From: Consotaella aegiceratis
Lineage (GTDB): Bacteria; Pseudomonadota; Alphaproteobacteria; Rhizobiales; Rhizobiaceae
Assembly: GCF_036541425.1 (NCBI RefSeq)
Contig: NZ_JAZHFT010000010.1
Coordinates: 77,706-141,705 of the forward strand
DNA: 64,000 nucleotides
Direction: 5' to 3'
In this document: in pieces, positions 44,250-51,890 of the stretch
How positions within the stretch are numbered: position 1 is the first letter of the stretch
Layout: the number at the start of each line of letters is the position of its first letter
Translations under genes and position numbers: made by a program
The notes under the pieces: model-generated
What the model saw: only the letters and a program-made list of their open reading frames with translations
Database searches by the model: none
Told to the model about the DNA's origin: nothing

Positions 44250-44634
44250 CGGCTTGCCCTCCCTTGGCCTGGAATTGCCCCTTGGAACGCGCGGCCGGCG
44301 TGATACCCAACTCTGCTCCGAGACGCGCGACGCTCTCCAGCGCCTTCGACAGGAGCCCGGAAGCCGGGTTCGGCTTCACCTGACCATGGCCGGCCTTCAC
44401 CAGCACGCCATGCTCGGCAATGGTCTTCTGTGCCTCCTGCACGGTCCAGCGAGCGATCAGGTAGGTTTCGAGAAGGCCGAGCGCCGGCGTGGTCAGGATC
44501 TTGCGCGCGACCATGTCGGCCGCAATCGCGTCCCACTCGCCACGAAGCGAGGCCGGTATCGTCTCCGGCGCATGAGGCACGCCAGCAAGGCCACCGTCGA
44601 CCGCCTTCAGCTCTGCCTTCCGTCCGCGCGCCAT
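44218..44634 (-). CDS. terS: Terminase small subunit (P27 family)
   Basis: 138 aa. PETIPASLRGEWDAIAADMVARKILTTPALGLLETYLIARW is the P27-type core, and NPASGLLSKALESVARLGAELGITPAARSK is the C-terminal part that binds the large subunit. P27 proteins recognise viral DNA ends. The stop lies inside terL, and the start overlaps the stop of the head-closure gene, so the gene is part of the same polycistronic unit. Confidence 0.88.
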   Translation of the reverse strand: MARGRKAELKAVDGGLAGVPHAPETIPASLRGEWDAIAADMVARKILTTPALGLLETYLIARWTVQEAQKTIAEHGVLVKAGHGQVKPNPASGLLSKALESVARLGAELGITPAARSKGQFQAKGGQADEGAPADLDI

Positions 44635-44954
44635 CAGCTTCGCACCTCTTCGCAGCGCAGCTCCAGGCCCTTGCGACGGCCGATCTCCTTCGTCTCGCGA
44701 ATGTTGAGGTTCTTGCCGTCATAGACGACACGGTGATCCGTGGTGACACCGGACAGCCAGCGGATGCGGAACACCACGGCGAAGTTGTCGCTCTCGCCGT
44801 AGGAGGCCAGGAATTCGTCGGTGGATTGCTGCACGATCTGGGCTCGCACCGGTGGCGAGAAGTCCGTCCAGGTCTCGACGGGCGTGCCATAGTCGTCGAC
44901 CGTGTTCGTGTAGCTCTGAATGGTGATGGTGCGATCAAGCTTGCCGGCGCGCAT
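44634..44954 (-). CDS. Phage head closure protein (head-tail adaptor)
   Basis: 106 aa. MRAGKLDRTITIQSYTNTVDDYGTPVETW opens the SPP1 gp16-like fold; FAVVFRIRWLSGVTTDHRVVYDGKNLNI is the beta-barrel portion. These proteins close the connector after packaging. Neighbouring genes of the connector class on both sides support the call. Confidence 0.88.
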   Translation of the reverse strand: MRAGKLDRTITIQSYTNTVDDYGTPVETWTDFSPPVRAQIVQQSTDEFLASYGESDNFAVVFRIRWLSGVTTDHRVVYDGKNLNIRETKEIGRRKGLELRCEEVRS

Positions 44955-45364
44955 CAGGACACCTCGCTCACAAGGGTCTCGATCGTCACCACGCCATGCG
45001 CCGTCTCGCCATCGGGGTCGCGCAGGAAGCGGGTCGAGGAAACGTAGCAGTCGCCGAAGTGGAAGCCGTCAACCGGCGCAATTTTGCGCCCGTTGATTGC
45101 TGTCCGGATCGCCCCCGCGATGGCTTTCACGCCGACCAGGCCGGCTTCCTTCTTCCAGACGTGCAAGGTGCTGTAGACGCGCACCACGTTGCGGGCGATG
45201 CGGTCCTCGTCGACCTCCTGGTCCTCGCCGATGATGATGCTCGGGTCCGGCGCCGGGCGGCTGTTGCGGTCAAGGATGTTCGCGGCGGGGACCAAATCCG
45301 TCACTGTGACGGATTCGACGAGGCGTGCCCGAATGGCCTTCTGGACGGCAAGGGCGGCGCTCAT
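44954..45364 (-). CDS. Tail completion/terminator protein (DUF3168)
   Basis: 136 aa. MSAALAVQKAIRARLVES, then VPAANILDRNSRPAPDPSIIIGEDQEVDEDRIARNVVRVYSTLHVWKKEAGLVGVKAIAGAI, is the DUF3168 pattern (lambda gpU-like terminator ring). It joins the tail tube to the connector. It overlaps the gp10-like gene by four bases upstream and abuts the head-closure gene downstream. Confidence 0.87.
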   Translation of the reverse strand: MSAALAVQKAIRARLVESVTVTDLVPAANILDRNSRPAPDPSIIIGEDQEVDEDRIARNVVRVYSTLHVWKKEAGLVGVKAIAGAIRTAINGRKIAPVDGFHFGDCYVSSTRFLRDPDGETAHGVVTIETLVSEVS

Positions 45365-45777
45365 GACGTGCCCCGCTTCTTCACGGCACGGCGGATCGCG
45401 CTCTTGATGGCGGCCTTGGCCTTCTTGTTATGCAACCTCACGGCGGGCCAGAAGAAGGGATGCGCCGGCGCCTTCTTGGTGCCGTATTCGACGAGATGCG
45501 GATAGCGCACGTCATCGTCGCCGACCGTGACCGCCGCCGCATTCTCAGGCACCACGGACGAACCGCCGGGCTGGCTATAGGGCGGCGTCGATTGGCCGGC
45601 GGGCGTGACGGTGATCGACTCCTTCAGGTCGCCGCTGTCCACAGGCGCGAGCCGGCGCATGGTCGCCGCCATTGTATCGGCCTGCTTCAATGCCGACTTC
45701 TGCGCCGCCGCTCGCACGTCCTCGGGGATCGCGGCGAAGCGCTTTTGAAGCTTGGACAGCCCGCCGTCGTCAGCCAT
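45361..45777 (-). CDS. HK97 gp10-like protein
   Basis: 138 aa from ATG 45777. KLQKRFAAIPEDVRAAAQKSALKQADTMAATMRRLAPVDSGDLKESI, followed by YPHLVEYGTKKAPAHPFFWPAV, is the signature of the HK97 gp10 family (tail-completion component). The HPFFWPA end motif is very typical. The start overlaps the stop of the gp6-like gene. Confidence 0.9.
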   Translation of the reverse strand: MADDGGLSKLQKRFAAIPEDVRAAAQKSALKQADTMAATMRRLAPVDSGDLKESITVTPAGQSTPPYSQPGGSSVVPENAAAVTVGDDDVRYPHLVEYGTKKAPAHPFFWPAVRLHNKKAKAAIKSAIRRAVKKRGTS

Positions 45778-46069
45778 ACGTATAGCTCCGGTGGTTGGCG
45801 ATGATGTCCGCCGCGCCGATGGGGACTTCCATCGCCGACACACCGACGAGCGAGGCTTCGCGGTTCTCGTACCAGTGCGCCGCAACCATCAGCACGGCCT
45901 GCTCGACGTCCGCTGGCGTGCCATCAGGGAACTCCGTTGCGTCGTCGATCGCGAAGCCGAGCTGCGCTTCCACATGCGCCGTCGCAGCATCGAGAAGGCG
46001 CGTCAAAGCGTCGTCGTCGTCAGGAACGCCGTTCAAATGGTCCCGCAGGGCCGTTGCATCGAGCGCCAT
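45770..46069 (-). CDS. Head-tail connector protein (gp6-like)
   Basis: 99 aa. ALRDHLNGVPDDDDALTRLLDAATAHVEAQLGFAI, then VEQAVLMVAAHWYENREASL, matches the four-helix HK97 gp6/SPP1 gp15 adaptor that docks under the portal. The spacing to the tail-tube gene (about 107 bases, 46070-46176, no ORF) is the only break in this part of the operon. Confidence 0.9.
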   Translation of the reverse strand: MALDATALRDHLNGVPDDDDALTRLLDAATAHVEAQLGFAIDDATEFPDGTPADVEQAVLMVAAHWYENREASLVGVSAMEVPIGAADIIANHRSYTYG

Positions 46070-46176
46070 GGTCGCCTTTCACAAAATCAGAGCGGTTTCG
46101 GTGAATTTTCGCGTTTTGCTGCCCGCGCCGGTCCCTTGGAAGGCCCAAAAGTTCGGAACCACCCCCGGCTGATCGA

Positions 46177-46671
46177 TCACGCCGCCTCCGCCGCGTTGAC
46201 ACGCACGATGTTCGAGTCGATCTCCAGCGTCGTGGCCAGCTTCACAGTGTTGTTGGCCTCGCTCATCTGCTCCTCGACCTTCATGATCAGCGCCACGAAG
46301 TAGCGTTCCGAGGGCGTGCCGCCGGACGGCGCGTCGCTGAATGTGATGCGGAAGGCGTAGGAGTACGGCGTCTTCTCGGCCGCGATGAGGGCGAGTTGGC
46401 CGGGATCGCTGTAATCGAAGTCGCAAAGGATCTCCATCGAGCCGGCGTCGCGCGTGCCCTTCATCTTGCGGGTGCGCACGGTGGCGATATGCTCTGACGT
46501 GATCAGGCTGGAGGTGTCGCCAGCCGAACCGAGGTTGGTGGCGCCGCCGATCTCGACGGCGTCGGCCATAGCGGTGTCGAAGTCCGACTTGACGAGATCG
46601 GTCCCCTCGAAGGCCAGTACGGCGCCGATCTCCAGCTTCGAGCCTGCGGTGGCAAAGAGCAGTCCAGGCAT
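46177..46671 (-). CDS. Phage tail tube (major tail) protein
   Basis: 164 aa. MPGLLFATAGSKLEIGAVLAFEGTDLV starts the protein; ATVRTRKMKGTRDAGSMEILCDFDYSDPGQ, then YSYAFRITFSDA, is the beta-sandwich pattern of siphophage tail tube proteins. A long in-frame extension upstream to 46836 overlaps the HNH gene and has no protein-like features. The tail tube polymerises on the tape measure. Confidence 0.82.
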   Translation of the reverse strand: MPGLLFATAGSKLEIGAVLAFEGTDLVKSDFDTAMADAVEIGGATNLGSAGDTSSLITSEHIATVRTRKMKGTRDAGSMEILCDFDYSDPGQLALIAAEKTPYSYAFRITFSDAPSGGTPSERYFVALIMKVEEQMSEANNTVKLATTLEIDSNIVRVNAAEAA

Positions 46672-46676
46672 GATGG

Positions 46677-47033
46677 TTACCTCTTGGATGTGCGCCGCTC
46701 GTCGGCGGCTTCGATGGCGTTGCAGCGATGGCAGCCCGGTCGCCAGTTGGATCGCACCATGCGGAGGTCGGGCCGTCGGCGAATGCTCTTGATGTGCATG
46801 ACGACGGTGGCCGACGCGCCGCACCGGGCGCACCACCTGTTCTCAGGAAGGGCGAGAAAGGCCCTGGCTGCCTCTTCCCACTGCCGGTCATAGCCGCGGG
46901 CTCGCGCGTTGGGTCGCTTCTTGTCCGATACCGCCTTGCGCTCGTCATGCCGTGCCTTGGCCTTGGGGCAGCGTTCGCCGTGGGCGTGAACACCGCCACA
47001 GAGACCGCAAGCACGAGGCGTGCGCGACGGCAT
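46677..47033 (-). CDS. HNH endonuclease
   Basis: 118 aa. An N-terminal zinc knuckle CGLCGGVHAHGERC and a second cluster CARC...CHRC enclose the H-N-H residues in VVMHIKSIRRRPDLRMVRSN and GCHRCNA. The catalytic His, Asn and His are present, although the usual Asp-His is Met-His. HNH proteins in packaging modules help the terminase to cut cos-type ends. It stands between the capsid and tail-tube genes. Confidence 0.87.
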   Translation of the reverse strand: MPSRTPRACGLCGGVHAHGERCPKAKARHDERKAVSDKKRPNARARGYDRQWEEAARAFLALPENRWCARCGASATVVMHIKSIRRRPDLRMVRSNWRPGCHRCNAIEAADERRTSKR

Positions 47034-47036
47034 GGC

Positions 47037-47426
47037 TTACGCCACCGGCCGGTCGTGGGCGTTGCCCAGGATGAACAGAGCACCGGTCGAGACGCTGGTG
47101 CCGCTGTTCAAGGTGAGCACGGCGCGCAGATACCGCTTGAAACCGCGATAGCCGATCTTGGTCGTGCTGTTCGCCTCCAGCGGGTCGGTCAGCCCGTCGC
47201 CCTGCAGGTGGTCGGCGGCAACGTCGGTAAAATCGCCCGACGTGGTGGTGTCGCTCTCCTGCAGGGCGACCGTCATGTCGCCGGAGCCGGTGACCGCACC
47301 TGTGTTGACGACGAGGGCGGCGCTGTCGAAGCCGATAAGGTCGACGGGATCGCCGGTGTAGGAGGCCGAGCGGGTCGCCGAAGGGGCGGCCACCACGGCC
47401 TTGATGTTGTTCACGATGTCGCGCAT
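47037..47426 (-). CDS. Phage virion protein of unknown function (capsid-associated?)
   Basis: 129 aa, MRDIVNNIKAVVAAPSATRSASYTGDPVDLIGFDSAALVV at the start, then TVALQESDTTTSGDFTDVAADHL. It is rich in beta-forming and small polar residues, without charge clusters. It lies directly after the capsid gene, where decoration or spike proteins are coded in siphophages; proteins of this type with the GFDSAALVVNTG pattern are common in phages of alphaproteobacteria and unnamed. A role as decoration protein is inference. Confidence 0.7.
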   Translation of the reverse strand: MRDIVNNIKAVVAAPSATRSASYTGDPVDLIGFDSAALVVNTGAVTGSGDMTVALQESDTTTSGDFTDVAADHLQGDGLTDPLEANSTTKIGYRGFKRYLRAVLTLNSGTSVSTGALFILGNAHDRPVA

Positions 47427-47438
47427 GGGCGTTTCTCC

Positions 47439-48587
47439 TTAGGCGGTGGCCATCTTGAGCTTGCGCAGGGCCTCGGTGAGCACCGGGCCGCCGCCGACGC
47501 GCCGGCGCGCGTGAAAGCGCACCAGGCCCTTCGTGGCCACGGTGTAGGGATCGCGCAGGATGGAGAGCTGCACGCGATCGTAGATCCGATAGGCGCGGTC
47601 GAATGCCCCATAGAGGATCGGGAAGGCATCCGCCGCGATGTCCGGCATTTCCGGGTCCTCGATCACCGGGCGGCCGAGCAGTATCGAGGGCTGTCCCTGC
47701 TGATAGGCCGGCTGCCACAGATAGTTGCCGTCGTCGCCCTTGAGCGTGCGCACGATGCCGAGCGTCGTGCCGTTCATCAGCCACGATCCGGTGTTCCGGT
47801 ATTGCGCCGGCAGGTCGTACATGAGCGTGATCAGGGAATCGGCCTGGATCACCGTCGCATGGCCGTTCAGATATTCCGGCAAGTCCGAGTTCATGATGCC
47901 GAGCGGCTTTTTCACGCCGTCGCCGTTGACGAAGGCGGCGCTCTCCAATCGCCCGAACTCGGTCGAGAGTTCCGTCGAGACCTCGCTCTCGACGTTGACG
48001 GCGCTGTCTTCGAGCAGCCGCTGGGAGACGTCGACGTAGCAGGCCGCCTCGTGGACTGGGATTTCGAGCTGCCCATAGGTCTGCGTCGTCTCGGTGCGGT
48101 CTTCGTCCTCGCCCACCCAATGGGCGGTCGGGCGGCCGGTGAGCTTCGGCAGGATGACGGAACCCGACGAGGTCGAGCCCACGCGCACGGCCTGCCGGAT
48201 CGGCGAGACCTCGACGAGGCCCTTGATCACCTCGGCCACGAACTCGGCCGGCGCCAGGTATCCTCCCTTCGTATCGTCGCCGACGATCAGCGCGCGAACC
48301 TCCTCGGCCTCCATCGCCTCGCGGCCGGCGCGCAGGAAGTTGGTGAAGGCGCGCCGCTCGATCGGCACATCGTCGGTGCCCGGCGTGCCCTGGCCGCGCG
48401 GCCGCGCCATCCGGGTTTCGAGGTCGGCGAGCTGCTGGCGGATTTCGTCGATCCCGCCGAGCTGCTGCTCGGTGTTGGTGCGGAACTCGGTGAAGCCGGT
48501 GCGCAGATCGTCGACGGCGCGCGTGGCCTCGGCCAGCGGATCATCGTCCGGTTCGTCTCGGGTTTCGAGGATGAAGTCTCGATCCAT
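47439..48587 (-). CDS. HK97-type major capsid protein
   Basis: 382 aa from ATG 48587; in-frame codons beyond are antisense to nothing credible. The first 75 residues are a charged coiled-coil scaffold (EATRAVDDLRTGFTEFRTNTEQQLGGIDEIRQQLADLE) expected to be removed by the protease. The mature part has GGYLAPAEFVAEVIKGLVEVSPIRQAVRV, HWVGEDEDRTETTQTYGQLEIPVHE and AFVNGDGVKKPLGI, all in the classic HK97 order. It forms the icosahedral shell. Confidence 0.95.
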   Translation of the reverse strand: MDRDFILETRDEPDDDPLAEATRAVDDLRTGFTEFRTNTEQQLGGIDEIRQQLADLETRMARPRGQGTPGTDDVPIERRAFTNFLRAGREAMEAEEVRALIVGDDTKGGYLAPAEFVAEVIKGLVEVSPIRQAVRVGSTSSGSVILPKLTGRPTAHWVGEDEDRTETTQTYGQLEIPVHEAACYVDVSQRLLEDSAVNVESEVSTELSTEFGRLESAAFVNGDGVKKPLGIMNSDLPEYLNGHATVIQADSLITLMYDLPAQYRNTGSWLMNGTTLGIVRTLKGDDGNYLWQPAYQQGQPSILLGRPVIEDPEMPDIAADAFPILYGAFDRAYRIYDRVQLSILRDPYTVATKGLVRFHARRRVGGGPVLTEALRKLKMATA

Positions 48588-48589
48588 GG

Positions 48590-49123
48590 TCAGTGTCCTT
48601 TCACGACGAGGGCGCAACGGGCCTTGCGGCAGGCGTCGACGAAGGCCGCCGCGCCCTCGACGGGGCGGCCGTGGCGATAGGCGGAAATGCGGGCAAGGTT
48701 GGCGGACGGATTGGAGACCACCGAGATTTCGGCGAGGTCCAGATCGCGGATGATGCGAACGCCGCGCTGCATCAGGCTCTTGGCCGCCCGGAAGCCGATC
48801 GACAGGCCGGTGGCGGCCCGCTCGCGAATGATGGTCGCGATGTCCTTGCCATCGGTGGTGTCGAGCAGGAGCTTGCCCCGGACATAGAGGCCCTTGGCGT
48901 CTTCTCTGATCTCGGTCCAGACGCCCGGCACCCGGTCCGATCGGTGCGCCCAATGCATCGCCGGAAAGGTGCCGTTGGCGCGATGCTCGGCCAGCGAGCG
49001 CTTGAACGTGCCGGGGAGATAGATTTCGTTGTGGAGGTTCCTTTGCCCCCACAGCACGGCATAGCCTTCGAACTCGCCGGCCTCGCTGACCGCAAACCGG
49101 AACTCAAGGTCACGATGATCCAT
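48590..49123 (-). CDS. HK97 prohead protease (U35 family)
   Basis: 177 aa. EFEGYAVLWGQRNLHNEIYLPGTF, then PAMHWAHRSDRVPGVWTEI with the catalytic His, RAATGLSIGFRA with the catalytic Ser and RDLDLAEISVVSNPSANLA with the Glu form the herpesvirus-type protease triad. It trims the capsid scaffold. The ATGA overlap with the upstream gene and the two-base gap to the capsid gene show one operon. Confidence 0.94.
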   Translation of the reverse strand: MDHRDLEFRFAVSEAGEFEGYAVLWGQRNLHNEIYLPGTFKRSLAEHRANGTFPAMHWAHRSDRVPGVWTEIREDAKGLYVRGKLLLDTTDGKDIATIIRERAATGLSIGFRAAKSLMQRGVRIIRDLDLAEISVVSNPSANLARISAYRHGRPVEGAAAFVDACRKARCALVVKGH

Positions 49124-49509
49124 CAGGCATCCCCCCGATGGGCGGCGCGTTCGGAGGCGAAGGCGTCGACCTGAGCTTGGCACCACGGCACCCGCAACAG
49201 CCGCATCAGGTTGCGCTGATTGAACGGCACCGGCTCGCCGTTCTCCTCTATTTCCCAACGCAGGACGTGCCGGGCGAGACAGTTGAGCCGAGCCTTCTCC
49301 CGGCTCTCGGCCGAGACCTTGCCGTCGCTATCCGACAGCTCGGCAAGCTCGTCATAGAGCGCCACGCGCGCCCGGTTCGCGGTGTCGCTGTCCGGCCCGA
49401 CCACCCAAAGCTTGATGCCGGTCGGCGCGCCCGTCACCGGGTCGGCGAGTTCGAACTCGCGGCCGCGATCCTGATCGGCGACATTCGCCAGGATGTCGTC
49501 AAGCGTCAT
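49123..49509 (-). CDS. Phage protein of unknown function between portal and protease
   Basis: 128 aa from ATG 49509, MTLDDILANVADQDRGREFELADPVTGAPTGIKLWVVGPDSDT. It has an acidic first half and a helical second half ending PWCQAQVDAFASER. I do not recognise a named family; the pattern resembles tail-assembly-chaperone-like or gpG-like small proteins, in which case it would be displaced from the tail genes. It overlaps portal by 11 bases and the protease by one. Confidence 0.7.
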   Translation of the reverse strand: MTLDDILANVADQDRGREFELADPVTGAPTGIKLWVVGPDSDTANRARVALYDELAELSDSDGKVSAESREKARLNCLARHVLRWEIEENGEPVPFNQRNLMRLLRVPWCQAQVDAFASERAAHRGDA

Positions 49510-50737
49510 CGGTCGAGGGCTTCTCGTCTTCAGGGGTACGCACCGGCTGCACACCCTGCGGCGCGGCGGCGCCGGGCTGGTTGCTGCCGGTGTTGGGATT
49601 GGCGTATTCGTCGCCGCCCTCGCGCGGCCCCATGCCGAGCCAGTCCCGGCCTTCGTTGGGGTTCAGCACGCGGGAGGAAATCAGCGAGGCAATGGCCGTG
49701 GCGCGCTGGCCGAGGTCGGCGCGGGTCAGGTCGTCGCGGTCGAAACTGAGACGATAGCGACCGCGATCCTCGCGAGAGAACAGCGCCCGGCCGAGGGCGG
49801 TCTCCAGGGCGCGGAGCCAGGGCTCCAGCGTGTAGGTCAGGAACTCCCGGCCCATTTGCTCGCTGTTCGACCACGTCGCCCGGTCAAGCTCGTAGAGCAT
49901 CGAGGGCGGCACGCGGAACGCGCGGGCGATCTCGATCACCTGGAACTTGCGCAGCTCCAAGAACTGGCTGTCGACGCTGGTCAGCGAGAGTTGCTGCCAT
50001 TCGGTCCCGTCATAGAGGATGGCGGTTCGGCCGGCGTTCTCGCTACCCCCGTGCGCGGCCTGCCAAGCCGCGATCATCTTCTTGATGCCCTTGTCGCCCG
50101 GTGCTTTGGAGGTCTTCAGCGCGCCGCTCGGTCGGGCACCACGCTTGAACAGGTTGCCGGCGTGCTTCTCCATCTCGCGGGCAACGCCGACCGCCTCAGC
50201 GGCAAGCGACAGCGGCGAGCGGTCGAAGGGACCGCGAACATGCAGGACGTTCGTCGAGGGGATGATCTGCCCCTCGATCCGATAGGACGGTTCCCCCGTC
50301 CAGGGATCATAGGTGACGCTGATCGCGGCGGGCTGATAGCGCACCACCTCGCGGATCTCGCCTCGGATGCGGTTCACATAGGCGAGCCCGCCCCAATCTC
50401 GGGTCAGGGCGTCGGCGGTCAGGTCGCGGATAAGGTCGAAGCCGGACGTCCAGGAATTGACGTCGCCGCGCAGCATGACGCCGATCGGGTGTGTGCGGTC
50501 CTCCTCCTCGGTGCCGTCGGCCTTGATCTCCATCACGCGAAGGTCGAGCGTGGCGGCCGCTTCCGAGATGACGCGGACGGCGTTGGCGACGGCGGGGATG
50601 CGCAGCGCCTCGGGGCCGGAGATGGCAAGCGAGCCCGACGAGGCGCCCGACCACAGGGCGGCTAGGACGCTGTCCTCGTCGGCGAGGTCCTCGTCTCGCG
50701 TTTCGATCGGGGCAGAGCGGGTGAACGGCCAGCGCAT
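49499..50737 (-). CDS. Phage portal protein
   Basis: 412 aa, HK97 family. ALRIPAVANAVRVISEAAATL near the N-terminus, GGLAYVNRIRGEIREVVRYQPAAISV, KFQVIEIARAFRVPPSMLYELDRATWSNSEQMGREFL and TLEPWLRALETALGRAL are the expected landmarks. Portal forms the dodecameric DNA gate. It is the first gene of the virion operon; the 87 bases upstream separate it from an oppositely oriented gene. The C-terminal 35 residues are Gly/Pro-rich and disordered. Confidence 0.95.
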   Translation of the reverse strand: MRWPFTRSAPIETRDEDLADEDSVLAALWSGASSGSLAISGPEALRIPAVANAVRVISEAAATLDLRVMEIKADGTEEEDRTHPIGVMLRGDVNSWTSGFDLIRDLTADALTRDWGGLAYVNRIRGEIREVVRYQPAAISVTYDPWTGEPSYRIEGQIIPSTNVLHVRGPFDRSPLSLAAEAVGVAREMEKHAGNLFKRGARPSGALKTSKAPGDKGIKKMIAAWQAAHGGSENAGRTAILYDGTEWQQLSLTSVDSQFLELRKFQVIEIARAFRVPPSMLYELDRATWSNSEQMGREFLTYTLEPWLRALETALGRALFSREDRGRYRLSFDRDDLTRADLGQRATAIASLISSRVLNPNEGRDWLGMGPREGGDEYANPNTGSNQPGAAAPQGVQPVRTPEDEKPSTDDA

Positions 50738-50824
50738 TCCCAGCTTATGCCGCGGGCGATCCTGTTCTTGCTACTGAGCCATTCTTAGGAAAAGCTGGAG
50801 AAAAGCCGCCTTTGATGGGGAGAG

Positions 50825-51244
50825 ATGTTGGGCAATTACCTTTCAAACGCGCTATGCGAGCTTGAGAGAGCTTATCGCGCTTATCTGGACGCCACCGAGA
50901 GCGAACAATCAGAGTGCTGCAAGCATCTCCTGATCATGTACGGGGTAGCCGCGATCACGTTAGATGCAGCACGTGTTGACCGGGGCCTTTCCCTTCCGGA
51001 TCCGATCGAAAGCGAACGTGATCAGTTCGTGGCGTTGGCTTACATGCTTCGGTGTGCGCCAGCCCACGACATTTCGGAACCTGTATGGCATGTGCGAGGC
51101 CGTTTTCAGAGAGAATATCGGGTTGGAGGGATTCAATTCGATCTTTCGGACAAGCACGAGCTTTCATTCGAGTTGGACCACATCGGCGGCCCCACAGCTT
51201 TCATAAGCCTTGCTTGCTACGCTCAAAAGAAGGACTGGGCTTAG
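50825..51244 (+). CDS. Hypothetical protein in the element, opposite strand
   Basis: 139 aa, no family recognised. MLGNYLSNALCELERAYRAYLDATESEQ, then CCKHLLIMYGVAAITLDAARVDRGL, is helical; the end is beta-rich (GRFQREYRVGGIQFDLSDKHELSFELDHIGG). A GGGGAGAG site precedes the ATG. It is the only plus-strand gene inside the minus-strand block and its GC content is clearly lower (many A/T third positions), which marks it as a moron-type insertion, perhaps expressed in the lysogen. It converges with the next gene, overlapping its stop. Confidence 0.65.
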   Translation: MLGNYLSNALCELERAYRAYLDATESEQSECCKHLLIMYGVAAITLDAARVDRGLSLPDPIESERDQFVALAYMLRCAPAHDISEPVWHVRGRFQREYRVGGIQFDLSDKHELSFELDHIGGPTAFISLACYAQKKDWA

Positions 51245-51462
51245 GGCTTCGTCCTGAGCCAAGCCTCGAGCTCATTGCGGTAGGCGAAGTAGCCGCTCGG
51301 CTTGTAGACAGGCGACTTCGGATCCTTGGCGAGTTGGTAGACGGTATCCACCGACACGCCGAGGATGCGCGCTATGGCCGGCGCGCCCCACACTTTCACG
51401 GCCGGCCTGCCAGCCGTAACGCGATCGAAGGTGCCAGGGCTGAGTTCTGGCCCGTTATTCAT
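51241..51462 (-). CDS. Small helix-turn-helix protein (AlpA/excisionase-like)
   Basis: 73 aa from ATG 51462. VKVWGAPAIARILGVSVDTVYQLAKDPKSPVYKPSGYFAYRNELEAW is a MerR-like winged helix used by small phage DNA-binding proteins of the HTH_17/terminase-small-like group. It lies directly before the portal operon, where a DNA-packaging recognition or late regulator could be encoded. In-frame codons upstream to 51582 are Arg-rich and not included. Confidence 0.7.
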   Translation of the reverse strand: MNNGPELSPGTFDRVTAGRPAVKVWGAPAIARILGVSVDTVYQLAKDPKSPVYKPSGYFAYRNELEAWLRTKP

Positions 51463-51578
51463 TCGGTCTTCTCCAGGAAAGAGGCGCCTGCCAATGCGGT
51501 GCGGGCCATTCGCCCGCACCCGACTGCAAGCAGTCGTCCGTCCGCTGCGCGGCCGGTGGTCGCGTCGCGGCCGTCCAC

Positions 51579-51890
51579 TCACGACACGTTCTCGGGGCGG
51601 ACGTTGACATATTCAGAAAGGATTCTTGCTTGGCGCCCGACCTCGCCGGCGTAGCGATAGATTTCGGCGCTGATCAGCTTCGGAGGGATGCCGGCCGCCT
51701 TCATCTCCTTGCGGAGCTCGGCGACATGCGCGCGCCAGAAGGCGCGGCCTTCGTCGTAGCTGCTGCGCGCGAGGCGAAGGGCGATGTCGTGGCCGCAGCC
51801 CTTCCGCCGCGCGAGCGGGAAGGCGTAGAGCGTCGCCGGCCCTTTCGGCGGAACGGGCTTCTTCGGCTGATCGAAGAGATCAAACTGCAT
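51579..51890 (-). CDS. DUF6074 family-like hypothetical protein
   Basis: 103 aa, with AGGAGCGGTG just before ATG 51890. MQFDLFDQPKKPVPPKGPATLYAFPLARRKGCGHDIALRLARS resembles the short rhizobial phage proteins assigned to DUF6074, with the aliphatic-Phe-Pro-Leu-x-Arg-Arg core. The C-terminal half (YDEGRAFWRAHVAELRKEMKAAGIPPKLISAEIYRY) is helical. It overlaps the end of the replication-like gene. No function is known. Confidence 0.6.
   Translation of the reverse strand: MQFDLFDQPKKPVPPKGPATLYAFPLARRKGCGHDIALRLARSSYDEGRAFWRAHVAELRKEMKAAGIPPKLISAEIYRYAGEVGRQARILSEYVNVRPENVS

Noticed and set aside
42732..44303. 523-codon plus-strand open frame
   Set aside because: Antisense of the terminase large subunit gene.
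46728..48680. 650-codon plus-strand open frame across HNH, capsid and neighbours
   Set aside because: It lies opposite well-recognised capsid, HNH and virion genes and its residues show only antisense composition.
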